From the NCBI RefSeq assembly GCF_000165425.1, contig NW_001799637.1, forward strand, positions 272,170-336,169: 64,000 nt of DNA. The letters are read 5' to 3'. Numbering within the stretch: position 1 is the first letter of the stretch; each line of letters opens with the position of its first letter. Under the pieces are notes generated by a model, which saw nothing but the letters and a program-made list of their open reading frames with translations, ran no database searches and was not told the origin of the DNA. A program made the position numbers and the translations under genes. Of the stretch, positions 49,901 to 61,018 are shown in pieces. The stretch comes from Paramecium tetraurelia. Its lineage: Eukaryota > Ciliophora > Oligohymenophorea > Peniculida > Parameciidae.

Positions 49901-51042
49901 TCACATCATCTATGTGAATTAATATAACATATTTAATGATGAAGGTACCTTATTTAAATTAAACAAGCCCTCATATTTATAATATTCTTTTGGGTTGTAG
50001 TAGCATTCTTTTTGCATCATCTTTTTATTGAAATAGGAAAGAGATTAAAAATCTGGGATATTTCAAGTAGAGTAGCACCTTAAGATGAGCAAGTAATGTC
50101 CTCAATTGGTGATATTGATAAATTGTCGACCAGTCAAATTCCTTAAGGACCTAAACTTCTTATTCCCAATTGGAATCAAGCCATAGAGTTTAGGGAGTAG
50201 ACTGAACGACTCTCTGAAATCAATAATAATTTCTAAGATTTTACTAATGATCATTTCAAAAAGTTGTTTATTACTTCCAATAAATAATGGTTGGCTGACA
50301 ATATCTAATTAATGTATCAATATTTGTGATTATGTATCTAGATTAAGTCCGAAAACTTTGAAATCAAAAAGGAAAATCATTTTGGATAAATTTAATGCAA
50401 TTTATGGTCCATTGGAAAAGAAGAACGAAGAAGATCCTGTGGCTGGATTTGATAATGCTTGGAATTTCAGGCAATTCACCAAAAATTCCTCGAGAACTGA
50501 GATGGCTCGCACTTCACCACAGAAATTCAATAAAAGAATCGATAACATGAGTGAATCCACGAAGGCCATTTTGAAATATTGGTTGTATCGCTCCAGACAT
50601 ATGAAGACAGCAATCAAATATATAGGTGGATTACTTGAGAAAATCACAAAACCGTTTTGTGAGTATTGTGGATTGAATTGGGGATTAGGAGTAGATACAG
50701 AAACCAGAATTGAGGACATCTATTTAAGATTCTTGAAGTAGAAGGGATTGAAGGGGATATCGTTAAATATGGGCACTGAAATTGATGATTGGCAGAACTT
50801 CTTCCCAAAACAATGCAAATTCAGAACCACCTGTTTCATCTGCAATGGTATCTTAAGATATTAAAATCTTAGTGTTTATGGTCGAGGAGATGCAGAAGGA
50901 TAAAGTGAAATCTTAAGGCGAATAGAAACTAGTTGTGTAGAAGAAGAAAAACAAGTATACCTTAAAGAAAGTGGCAAACCTTATCCTGATCATGATAAAA
51001 TTCATAGACATTGCCCAGAAGTTAGCATATTAGAATTAATGA
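46982..51042 (+). CDS. large multipass membrane protein of unknown family
   Basis: 1319 residues after introns of 25, 23, 28 and 25 nt. Signal peptide, then an exoplasmic region of about 410 residues with scattered Cys and N-glycosylation sites (NYT, NCT, NET). Membrane helices begin near 420 (PVYFILYMIIGAILAMEVAI) and a group of about five runs to 680. A cytosolic insert with an acidic stretch of consecutive Glu/Asp codons (near 715) and Ser/Asp-rich sequence follows, then more helices, and a cytosolic tail with CEYC and CFIC pairs that could form a zinc ribbon. I do not recognise the family. A 63-nt segment (47339-47401) has perfect intron ends but is open in frame. Confidence 0.8.
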
Positions 51043-51099
51043 TGTTTATTAAAGAATTTATCACTGCCCCTTAAAATAAATTTTAAAATCTTTTTAAAA

Positions 51100-51952
51100 A
51101 TGGGTAAGAGAATCAGAGCACAAAGAAAGGGCAAATCAAACAGTGTTTTCAAAGCACATCAAAATTAAAGAATCGGATCTCCCTAATACAGACATCTTGA
51201 TTATGCTGAGAGACACGGCTATGTCAGAGGTGTGATTTCTGCTATTCGTCACGATCCAGGACGAGGAGCTCCACTTGCTGAGGTTGAATTCAACGATCCA
51301 TACAAATACAAGAAGGTCACCAAACTCTTCATTGCTCCTGAAGGATCATACACTGGCTAATACATTTATTGCGGAGCAAAAGGTAACATTTAGTTTGTGA
51401 ATCTTAGCTTAATTGGCCACAGGAAATGTACTTCCTATTGGATAAATCCCAGAGGGTACAGTAGTTTGCAATTTGGAGGAACACCCAGGAGACAAAGGAG
51501 CATTGGGAAGAGCAACTGGTTGTTATGCCACCATTATTGGTCATTCAGATGATGGAACAACAACAAGAGTTAGATTACCATCTGGTACCAGAAAAACACT
51601 TAGTGCTCTTTGCAGAGCCACAGTCGGTAATTTATTTGAATTTATTTTAGGATTGATTGCTGGAGGAGGTAGAACTGAAAAGCCCATTCTTAAGGCAGGA
51701 AGACAATTCCACAAATACAGAAGACTTAGAAAATGCTGGCCAAAAGTTAGAGGTGTGGCCATGAATCCAGTTGACCATCCTCATGGTGGTGGTAATTAAC
51801 AACATATTGGTCATCCATCCACACTTTCAAGATATGCTCCTCCTGGTCAAAAAGTCGGTCTTGTTGCTGCAAGAAGATCAGGTCTACTCAGAGGTGGTGC
51901 CTAACTTAAACAAATGGACGAAGATTTGGCAGCACAATAAGCAAAAAAATGA
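51100..51952 (+). CDS. RPL8: 60S ribosomal protein uL2 (L8)
   Basis: 267 residues after introns of 25 nt (near 51383-51407) and 24 nt (near 51627-51650). Strong family match from [20 protein letters not shown] through [49 protein letters not shown], and the peptidyl-transferase-region signature [18 protein letters not shown] with the universally conserved His of the HGGG loop. Role: core of the large-subunit peptidyl-transferase environment. 57 bp after the preceding stop and 32 bp before the next start, a compact same-strand run. Codon use is more conservative than its neighbours. Confidence 0.96.
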
Positions 51953-51984
51953 TATTGATTATCTATAATCGTACAATAAAATTT

Positions 51985-53310
51985 ATGAATTATAATCTCA
52001 AAACTTTCGATACCATCAAATGGTTACGAAATCGTTACAAGTCTAGGGTTAAAGATTAATACATTCTCTATGAATCAGAACTCAAAGAATAAAATATGAT
52101 GAAAGCAGTCTTTAACTCTATTGATAGAGATAAATCAAGTATAAAGTATCTCTTAAAATTCATTAGAATTTCTAGATAGATCTGAATTGTACGACATGTT
52201 CATTAAATATGGAATCAACATCAACAAATCAAAACTAAAAGAATTCTTCAAAAGCATTGATGAGGATGAAGATGGTAATAGTTAAATATCAATACTCTTT
52301 AGATAAATTAAATTGGACAGATTTTAAGCAAGCTCTCAAAAATCAAGAAGCCTTAAACAGTATCATAAATTTCACCATTTTTAGTGTTTGTTTAATTAAT
52401 GAAGAAAATAAGAGAAGACTATGAAATAAATAAAATAGATCCTACTCAACTACTAACCTTTGTCCCTTTGAGTTTTCCCTAAATGATACAATACATGAAT
52501 TATTGTGTCTTGAGAGAAGAGATTATTGATAAGATAGAATCTGAGAATATCAACAATTATCAAAAGCACAAATAATGTGTAAATCTTCTTACTTTAGAAG
52601 ATAATTGCTACAGAAACATCAAGCAGAATATTGCAGATGATAATGACTCAGAAGATGAAATCAAGAATGTTTCGAAAATTGATCACTCATAATTATTATA
52701 AATGAAAAGGTTTCAAGAAAGAGAACTCAAATTCAAAAGATTAGTAAAAATTATATCCATGTATAGGAAAAAGTCATAGATATAAGCAAAAGAAAGTTTT
52801 ATTCAAATCCAACCTAAGATTTAGGTATAACGGACAATGTAAGATTGTAAATATTATAGATTTATTTATAGGTCAAATATTACAGATATTAAAGTCAATC
52901 TCTCATAGGAAATTAATAAAACCAGAGAAAATGTTGATAAATTTTTAGCTATCCTTAATAATGAAAAATTGATATTGCAAAAATCAAGGCAAGCATCTCG
53001 AGTTTCCTCTAGATAAAGATCAAGAGAGAAGAAAAATGGGATTTTTAAGAAGAACACAATCCTGGTTGAAGCAGAGAAAGAATTATTTAATGCTTCTGCT
53101 CCATAGTAAAACAAATTTAAAATTCTAAATTCTGGATCTCTAAATAAACAAAAAGTACTTATTATGCATAAATTCTATAAAGTATCCAAGAGAAAGGATA
53201 TTATCATTAAATGTAAAATATAAATGAAACCACCATATGTCATTCATCCTGATTGTTATACTAATTTACACAAAAATTATTTATATATCTCTTTTTCAAA
53301 ACTTTATTGA
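51985..53310 (+). CDS. EF-hand calcium-binding protein, coiled and basic
   Basis: About 400-414 residues, three clear introns (28, 28, 25 nt). Two EF hands lie within the first 110 residues: the loop DRDKSKFLDRSE and the loop DEDEDDKLNWTD, each flanked by helices and each interrupted by an intron inside or next to the loop. The rest is Lys/Arg-rich helix, including a QKSRQASRVSSR patch, and a hydrophobic end. A 33-nt segment (52839-52871) has intron ends but is open, so length is uncertain. A calcium sensor or a cytoskeletal protein; no specific family. Confidence 0.75.
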
Positions 53311-53457
53311 AAGATTACTAAGATTTATTAATAATATGTTCTTCAAAATATCCGAGCTCATTTATTACATAAATTAGATGAACGACAATATATTGTATAT
53401 CGAGCTAGGATATTGCCAAAAAATGGCATTGTCTAAAATCTTGATTCATATATTATA

Positions 53458-53978
53458 TCATATTAATTATTTCAAACTTTCGATTTACTTTACATGATCA
53501 TCCAATATTTAGGTGTATTCTTCGTTTTTATTACAATTTTATAATGCTTTTTTCATTTATTAAGAATATGATTAGCTCATTTTTTTAACATTTTATTCTA
53601 AGTATACTTTTAGCCAATCATCAAATTCCTTGCTCCAAAAATCTATGTTTAATATCATAAATTACTTTTTTCGAAAACTTTTGCAAAAAATTTTATAAAT
53701 AATTCATTAGAACAATTAAACCCATATTTAGCTCTATCATCAAATTCCTTCTAAAGTTTTTTAATAATCTCATTCTAATTCACCTGAGTAAAATTATAGT
53801 CTAAGACCTCTAACAATTATTTATATGAACGAATTAAAGAAATGTGTTTTTAAAAAATCCTTTTAAGTTCATTGTCTCCAGAAGGATTATATTTAATATC
53901 TTCTATTAATGATTTTTCACTTCTATATCTTGTTCTATTGAATTGTCTCAATAAAACTGGGAATAGTTTTTTATTCAT
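53458..53978 (-). CDS. small hypothetical protein, helical
   Basis: 165 residues with one 23-nt intron near 53655-53677. Starts MNKKLFPVLLRQFNRTRYRS, a basic amphipathic helix like a mitochondrial leader or LYR-type start, then charged helices to the end (KQIESLKQLI). The 'LLRQF..R' pattern and small size recall LYR-motif mitochondrial assembly factors, but the central LYR is not intact, so this is only a suggestion. It is convergent with the EF-hand gene, 147 bp apart. Confidence 0.65.
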
Positions 53979-54977
53979 GAATAAAAATTTAACTATATAA
54001 AATACAATTTGGAGTTAATTTGATAATTATATTCTTAGCAGTATTTTCTTAACGATCTACGATACTTATCATTCTAATAATATAATTAATGATCAATAAA
54101 TTATTTCAAAACTATTTACTATTCTTCTGATTTCTCTTCCTTTGATTCTGGCTTTTTTTTGATTAATTATAAATTATTTATAATTGTAAAATACATTATT
54201 GATTTTTGTTATTACTTTTTCACCTCTTGAGAAATGTAGTTAAGATCTGTTTACAAATTTTACTCATCTAAATGTTATATATTTAAAGCATGAACATTGA
54301 CTCAAAAATATAAAATATCAAAGTTTTTTTTGATGGTATTTATGAGAATATTGTTATTAATTAAATTTCACATCTTTGTAGGACACAACAAAATTATTTT
54401 ATCCTTTATTGTAATAACATTATAGTTTTCAAGAAATAAGGCCTTGTAATAATAATTTGAATTCATGACATAATTGATATTCGAAAAATTAATCAAGTAG
54501 ATATATCTTCTCATAAAAATATTTCTAATTGCCTTCTTATTTGAAATTCTTGAGATTAAAATGGCATCAATATATCATTTAATTATCTAACTTCTATGAT
54601 ATTCTCAAGTTAATCTAAATTTAGTGTTTAGGATTAATCCCTAAGGTTATTTCATATTTTGTTTTCTGATTTTAAAAGATTAAAAAAAGAGATTTTATTG
54701 CTCTTTGAATTTTATCAATTTAAAGTAATTGATTTAGATATTTATTAGAGTACTTTGATCATATTTTTTATTTTTAATTGGATTTTTACATTGACTTGCA
54801 TCTATCAGTATATCACCAAGGATTTTTGATTGAAAAAATTGTTTTAGTTTTTAATGGATGATTTTTCCCTCAATTTTTATTGAGTAAATTTTTTGATTAT
54901 GAATTTGGAGTATATCTTAGATATATAAATTATTTAAGAATAATCTCAATTAATCATTAATTATTCCACATCATTAA
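53979..54977 (+). other. long A+T-rich spacer
   Basis: About 1 kb between two start codons in divergent orientation. Minus-strand frames near 54470-54240 look partly coding (MNSNYYYKALFLENYN..) but no continuous gene could be built; chance is possible with a one-stop code. No structured RNA recognised. Confidence 0.4.
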
Positions 54978-55632
54978 ATGTCAGGAAAAGCAATCATATA
55001 AAAAGCCGCCCCCTTCTTCAAAACAAATGCCTGGTATTATCAATAAATCTATTCATAAGGAATGCTACTAAAAATGCTATTGAATAAGTTCAATTGACTG
55101 ATTTCAAAGGCAAGTATTTATTGCTTTTCTTCTACCCATTGAATTTCACTTTTGTGTGCCCCACAGAAATCATCTAATTCTCTAAGTTAGCTAAATAATT
55201 CAGAGAAAACAACTGTGAAGTCCTCGGATGTTCAGTTGATTCAGTCTTTTCACATGCTGAATATGTGAAAAAGCCCAAAGCTGATGGAGGTTTAGGAGGA
55301 TTGGACATTCTCCTTTTATCTGATTTGACCAAACAAATCTCTTCAGATTATGGAGTTCTTACAGATAGTGGACTTTCACTAAGAGGAACATTCTTAATTG
55401 ATGGTAATTAAAATTTACGTCATGCTTCAATTAATGATGCCCCAGTCGGAAGGTATTAAAAATCTCTACCTCTAGAAATGTAGATGAATATCTAAGATTA
55501 TTGTAAGCATTCTAATATGTCGAAAAACATGGTGAAGTATGTCCAGCTTCATGGAAACCAGGATAAGCCACCATTAAACCAGATATTGAAAAATCAAAAA
55601 CCTATTGGTAAAATACACATGCCAAAAATTGA
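54978..55632 (+). CDS. 2-Cys peroxiredoxin
   Basis: 201 residues after introns of 26 nt (near 55032) and 23 nt (near 55452). Typical 2-Cys pattern: FFYPLNFTFVCPTE with the peroxidatic Cys near residue 50, DSVFSHAEY, a GGLGG loop, the conserved Arg region LRGTFLID, and the resolving Cys in EVCPASWKPG near residue 170. Role: reduction of H2O2 and organic peroxides using thioredoxin. The GGLG motif associated with sensitivity to overoxidation is kept, but the C-terminal YF partner is replaced by YW followed by an 8-residue tail (QNTHAKN). Cytosolic by lack of a leader. Confidence 0.94.
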
Positions 55633-55941
55633 GATGAGTTCCTTTATATATAAAATATATATAAAATATATCTTACAGAATTATATTATTATTTTCTTAT
55701 TACTGGTGTTTGTATTTTGTAAAATATTTAATGCTTTCTATATTTACAATTGTTATAAACCAGAGATCCAAATTTTTTCTTATAAAATTTATTATTTATG
55801 AAAGCAAGATATCAAAATAATATTGAAATAAAATCACTAACATAACTTCCTCTTTAAAATTTAATATATATAATTAATTGCCTTTATTTAGCTAACCAGC
55901 TATTTAGAAATATCATAAAAATAATCAATTCATTAGTGAAC

Positions 55942-56407
55942 ATGGAAATAGAAATAATTTTAATATTATTTTTATTGATGAACTTATAATTCAATAAGTA
56001 AATAATAATCTAATAATTTAAATCAGATTTTTCAGAAACAATATTTGCTGATCATTTTCAGTGTTTTTTCGATACAATCTTATAAAATCCGCAAGATAAT
56101 CATATTTTCTTAGGTATTTTAGTCTAATTATTTATATATTAATTTATTTCAATTCATAATATTTATTTCTCCCTTAATAATGATAATATAAGTTGGAGAG
56201 TAAAAAATTAACACTTGATAAGTTTACTCTAAAAAATAAATCAAGATCAATACTCTAATCAGATCCCTTCATATTTATAAGGTATATTTTCATGATGGTT
56301 TTGAATAAGAAATAACATATATTGAAGGAATATCTTCTAACAATTATCATTACTTTTTATGTATGAGAAATAATCATATACTGAAATTTAATTAAATGAC
56401 TGCTTGA
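55942..56407 (+). CDS. small secreted or membrane hypothetical protein
   Basis: 145 residues with one 28-nt intron near 56278-56305. It starts with a hydrophobic segment (MEIEIILILFLLMNLQF), a likely signal peptide or signal anchor, followed by FSETIFADHFQCFFDTIL and helical sequence, ending LKFNQMTA before TGA 56405-56407. Charged and aromatic composition and a frame-changing intron favour a real gene. No family recognised. Confidence 0.55.
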
Positions 56408-56430
56408 TTATTAATATTAAAATATATTTC

Positions 56431-56924
56431 ATGAAAACTTTATATTTGAGTTTAAGTATTCAACTACAAAAATTTAGAGATATCTACCGATAGAATCGAA
56501 AGTAGTTGGAGTTCTAAATTTTCTATTTATTTTAATATCTGCATTTAATACGCTAATTGACGTAATATATTGAGAATTACTAACATAATAATATTAGATC
56601 TGATTTGATACCTTACATTCTTTCATATTTTATTGAAGTTAATTTTAGAGTGATGATTAAAATATGGAGATTTATTATAGAATAAGTTTTGAAATCATAC
56701 TGAGGCTCTATGAAGAATGTACTATTAGTACTGATGAAAAGAGGTTTTTAAAAGACTATGTAATTAATTAAACCACAGTACTGAGTTTGAAAAGCAAAAG
56801 TGAGATTGAAGGCTTGATTCAGTTTAGATTAAAAATTTTTAGAAAAAAATGGACTTTTAAGTAACTTTCTTCAGATAGTCTTCATTCTATCAATGAAGAA
56901 ACAGATAATAATGAAGAAGATTGA
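56431..56924 (+). CDS. small hypothetical gene, junction unresolved
   Basis: Two coding-looking segments overlap in different frames: one from ATG 56431 (MKTLYLSLSIQLQKF.., Gln-rich, helical) and one ending at TGA 56922-56924 (DEKRFLKDYVINQ.., then an acidic end NEETDNNEED). No GTA..TAG intron joins them cleanly; the second also starts with its own ATG at 56664. It may be one gene with an indel, or two. No family recognised. Confidence 0.45.
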
Positions 56925-57184
56925 TGTTATATTCTTGATCTTACTTAAACAATTTAATTATAAAATTAATTCAATTGGAAGTAAGAAGAAGAAAAATTAA
57001 AGTGTTAATATAATAAACTCAACATAAAGCCTACCAGGAACTCCTGCCAAAAAATTACACTATCAACTTTTAATAAAATGATTGCATTTAATTTATTTTT
57101 AATTTGTCTTTATAAAATAATTATTATTTTACGAATCAATATATAAAAACTAGTTTAACTTACTTTTGTTTTCACATAAGTTAA

Positions 57185-57757
57185 ATGAAGATTTTCTCAT
57201 ATCTTTAAAATATTCAGATATTAGTTCATAATAATTAGGTACTAATAGAGCTAGGAACAATTTAAAGTGATTACACAAATAAGAAAATTTTCTCCTATTT
57301 TATTGATTCAAAAACTCTAGTTTAATTGTCATATCCTACTAAAGATATTAAGTTAGTAGGTTTATTGCATAAAATCTTTTTCCTATTTTATTTAACCTTA
57401 ATTAATGAACTCGAATTAGAATGGCTTAGGATTAGGTTTTGATGTATTTGGGTTCTATTGTTATTCTAAATTTAATTCAAAAAAACTTTGAATTAATAGA
57501 TTCTCATTTTCTTCTTAATTTATTGAATTGTTCAGATTTTCTAAGTATTTATAGTCAGTTTGACAATTACATTAATTAATTGAGTTGCTAATAATGTTTT
57601 GAAACTAGTAAGTTATCAATTCTAACTATTTTCAGATTAACAAGTATTCATTATTAAAACAATTAATGAGAATGAAATTTTATTTCATATTAAATTTATT
57701 GAGAAAATTAGGATACTTAAATATATACTATTAAATCAAACTCCATTACTCTTATGA
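57185..57757 (+). CDS. hypothetical gene with a likely one-base shift
   Basis: Segments in order: MKIFSYLQNIQILVHNNQVL.., a glycine-rich stretch GLGLGFDVFGFYCYSKF, then FELIDSHFLLNLLNCSDFL.., and after a good 28-nt intron (near 57610-57637) VFIIKTINENEILFHIKF to TGA 57755-57757. The middle needs a one-base change at the A7 run near 57479-57486. Probably a helical cytosolic protein; family not recognised. Confidence 0.45.
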
Positions 57758-57958
57758 TACTCTGAAATGTATTTTTTTAAATAAAAAGGCCAGATTTCAG
57801 CTAAAAATTACAATAATGATGGTATTATTGGGATTGAGAATCAACTATTTCTAGAATTGACATCGAGCCATAAGATTGGTAGCTGATATTCAGATAGAAT
57901 TTAATTTTAGTATAAAATCCTATTATTAATATTAATTAGAGATTCATTTTATTAGCTA

Positions 57959-59587
57959 ATGGGGTGTTGCTGTCGTAGATAAAAAAATCCTACAAATATC
58001 TTGAGTAATTAAGTGCGAATAATCCCTTAATTAAAAAAACCTGAAGAATTACTAGCGTAACCTGTTGTTATTCCAGACTCGCCAAAGGGTTTGAAGTCTA
58101 AAAAAAAAGAATTAGATATTAGAACGATAGATTTACTAGAAATGTCACATGTAATGGATCATTTATCTTAAACTTCAATTAAATCTGATGAGTCAATTAT
58201 AAACAAATTTTAGTAAAAAATTGAAGAACTTGAATAAGAATAGGAGTAGTTTAATAACAAAAAAACATCAATTGAAACATAATTAGTTAATTCCTTTGTT
58301 TCAGATTAAACCTAATCATAAAACTATTCAAATAATCCTGAACTTATTGGAGTTAAAATAAAAAATCGCAATATTTGCGATATCTAAAATAAATATGATT
58401 TCTCTGAAGTAAAAGATTTTACAGAATATCGAGGATAGATTTACATAGAGAGATTAATTTAAAAATAAAAATCTTCTATTTGCACATATATAGGTAAGAT
58501 AGAACAAAAATATTGTTGTGTCAAATTAATACCTATGGCAAAACAAATACATATTGATAAATGGATAAAAAGTGTTTAAATTGCTCAGCAATAAATAAAT
58601 AATTATTTTTTTCAGAAATACTGCTATTATAAAATTGAAAAAATAAAAGAATAGCCAGAATATTGCAATTGCTTTATTCTTTGCAATTTAGAGCAATTTA
58701 ATGTTTATACTTTTAGGTATTATTGAATAATTATAATTAGCCATCATTAAGCTATAACCTTTAGAGAAAAAGTGTCAGTTGCTCCTGATATCATCTAAAT
58801 TATCTGGTTTGCTTTATAGGAATATGATTAAAAACACTAATCTAATCCTGAAAAATTATCAGATTAGATATTTAAAACAATGTTTACAGTGAAGAGAAAT
58901 AATATTTTGATATCCAGGTGCAAAATAGAAAAAAAATTAAAAGCAATCCTTTCTGATTGGCAATTATTACTCCCGGAATTTGAACAGATCATTCCTAACA
59001 AAATATTGTAAAATTAAGATAACCTTTTTGAGACACTTTAATAATAATAAATTAGTCAAATATTATACTAAAATAATAGAAATCTAGCATAGATAGCCCC
59101 AAATTCATAAAATCTTTAAGACCAAATTTAACTAGGAATTATGAACAGATAGTCGTAGTTAGTTGATAAGTTCTCAAAATACCTTATGAAACTATTATTT
59201 TTCAGATCTAATTTTGAGTATTTCTATTGTTAATATTTAGGTTACTAAATGATGTAAGCTTGGATGGATTTTTTAATCAAAATGAATTTTAAAATAAGTG
59301 CGAAATTTTAAGACCAATTGAGAACCAGGATTTATTATTATAAAAAGAAAATTGAAGGATGTAAATTAAAGAGAACGCAGCATCCATAATATAAATCAGA
59401 TTAAATAGAATTTATGAATAAAAAGTCTTCAGAAATGTGCAATTTATTTTAATTAAAGCCAGAAGAAAATTTGAAATCTTATTATGAATTTTATTTGATA
59501 ATCAATAAATTTGTATGTGAAGAAATGCGATCTCATTTTATTTAATATAATAAGACAAATGAAGCTACATTAATAACCAATCAATGA
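57959..59587 (+). CDS. hypothetical protein with MGCCC acylation motif
   Basis: 534 residues with one 24-nt intron near 58717-58740. It begins MGCCCRRQKNP, a near-ideal dual acylation signal (Gly2 for myristate, three Cys for palmitate, basic residues behind). Residues about 90-115 form a short coiled coil (Gln/Glu-rich). The remainder is a folded-looking region with many Tyr, Cys and Lys. A kinase-like or phosphatase-like motif is not visible. Expected at the plasma or ciliary membrane. Neighbours give no clue. Confidence 0.78.
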
Positions 59588-59756
59588 ATTATAAAAAATG
59601 AAATATAATTAAAACCAATATTATAATTTAATTTTAGTTATTTTTAATAAAAATGGTATAAAATTCATACTTGTTTCATTTAAGAATTCAAAATCTTTAG
59701 TTCTGTTAGTTTACCTTTTTAGTATGTTAAAATTTAAATGTGTATTTTGATTGATC

Positions 59757-59995
59757 TCAATAAATAGTTAAAGATTTCAAGAAAATCTCTAAAATCGTCA
59801 AATTAATAGTTAAAATAAAACCAATCATTTTTTAGTCCACCAAGTCTTATTTTTTGATTTTTAATTATGATATTTATAAGAAAATTTCAGATATTTGGCT
59901 AATTAATTTTTTCAAGGAACATCCTTCTATTTTTATTAATTTCAATAGAAAATTCAATTCCTCCTCTTTTTTTTGATCTAGAACTGCTAATTGTC
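59757..59995 (-). pseudogene. coiled-coil coding fragment
   Basis: A minus-strand segment reads QLAVLDQKKEEELNFLLK and onward through a heptad-like stretch to TGA at 59757-59759. The frame upstream is broken by TGA and by competing frames, and no good start was found. Either the last exon of an unresolved gene reaching about 60180 or a remnant. Confidence 0.35.
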
Positions 59996-60362
59996 AATAA
60001 TCTTCTTTTATGAGAATAAAACTTAAAAGTTTTATTAAGATACTTATTTTTTTTTTTATATTTATTGACAAGTGGTTTTACTTTTTTGAATCATCATGAG
60101 TTTCTTTTCAAAATTAATATTCTCTTTTTTCAATCAATCTTAACAATCCTTCTTAAATTGATTAATTAAACTTTTATGAATGTTCTCAATTCTTTTTAAT
60201 TATAATTATCTAATTAGTTTATTGTAAAACAAAAGTTTTGGTATCATTATATTAAATATTGAGAAAAAAATATAATAATTTTATTTACATATTTCAAATA
60301 TATTATGATAGTTTCTTATCTTATTCAACGAAAGTAAGGTTGAATATACATTCATACATAGA

Positions 60363-60731
60363 ATGAATAAGTAAGATTCATCATTCCGAAAACAAGGATA
60401 TATTGCAAAATTTAAGCCTTAGAAAATTAGGTTAGAAATTAGAGAAGACTAATTTCAATAAAGGGAAGCATTGTTGAATATGAAAGAATTTTTTCGTAAA
60501 GAATTAAACAAAGTATGCCACCATCTTCTGAAGCTAAACGAAACTACCTTTATATCGATATATTATAATAGAAGAAATTCTTCTAGAAAAAGCATAAAAT
60601 CACTTAATAACAAATTATCATAATATTCGGTAATAAGGTTTGAGATTTCACTAAATTTACTGAACATTACATTTATTAGTAAGAATTATTGGCATTACAA
60701 ATCAATGCTTTCTGGGTTGTTTGATAATTGA
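60363..60731 (+). CDS. small basic hypothetical protein
   Basis: 122 residues from ATG 60363 to TGA 60729-60731. The first 45 residues are Arg/Lys/Glu/Gln-rich (FRKQGYIAKFKPQKIRLEI, then EDQFQQREALL), faintly like an importin-alpha IBB helix, but the match is too loose to call. A 21-nt segment with GTA..AAG ends could be an intron without changing frame. The second half is less convincing. Confidence 0.45.
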
Positions 60732-61018
60732 TAAATTATCATATTTTTCATTAAACTAAATCTTACACATTTTTGAATAAGCATTCTATTTATTCTTAAC
60801 TATCATATGATGATTATTTCATGTATTTATTTTTATCAATCATATTTCAAACCTGAACTCTAGCTCTTAAAATATTTTATAAAGCCATAGTACTAAGGAT
60901 TTCAAAAAATAAAAATTGCCATAGAAATTATGGAAATGAAAATATAAAACAATAATAATTTTTAAAAGCTGGTTAACACCAGTTATACTCTAGAGTTGCT
61001 ATAATATTATCATATTTC

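Noticed and set aside
60363-60731. Truncated importin alpha (IBB domain)
   Set aside because: The basic helix is only loosely similar and no armadillo repeats follow.
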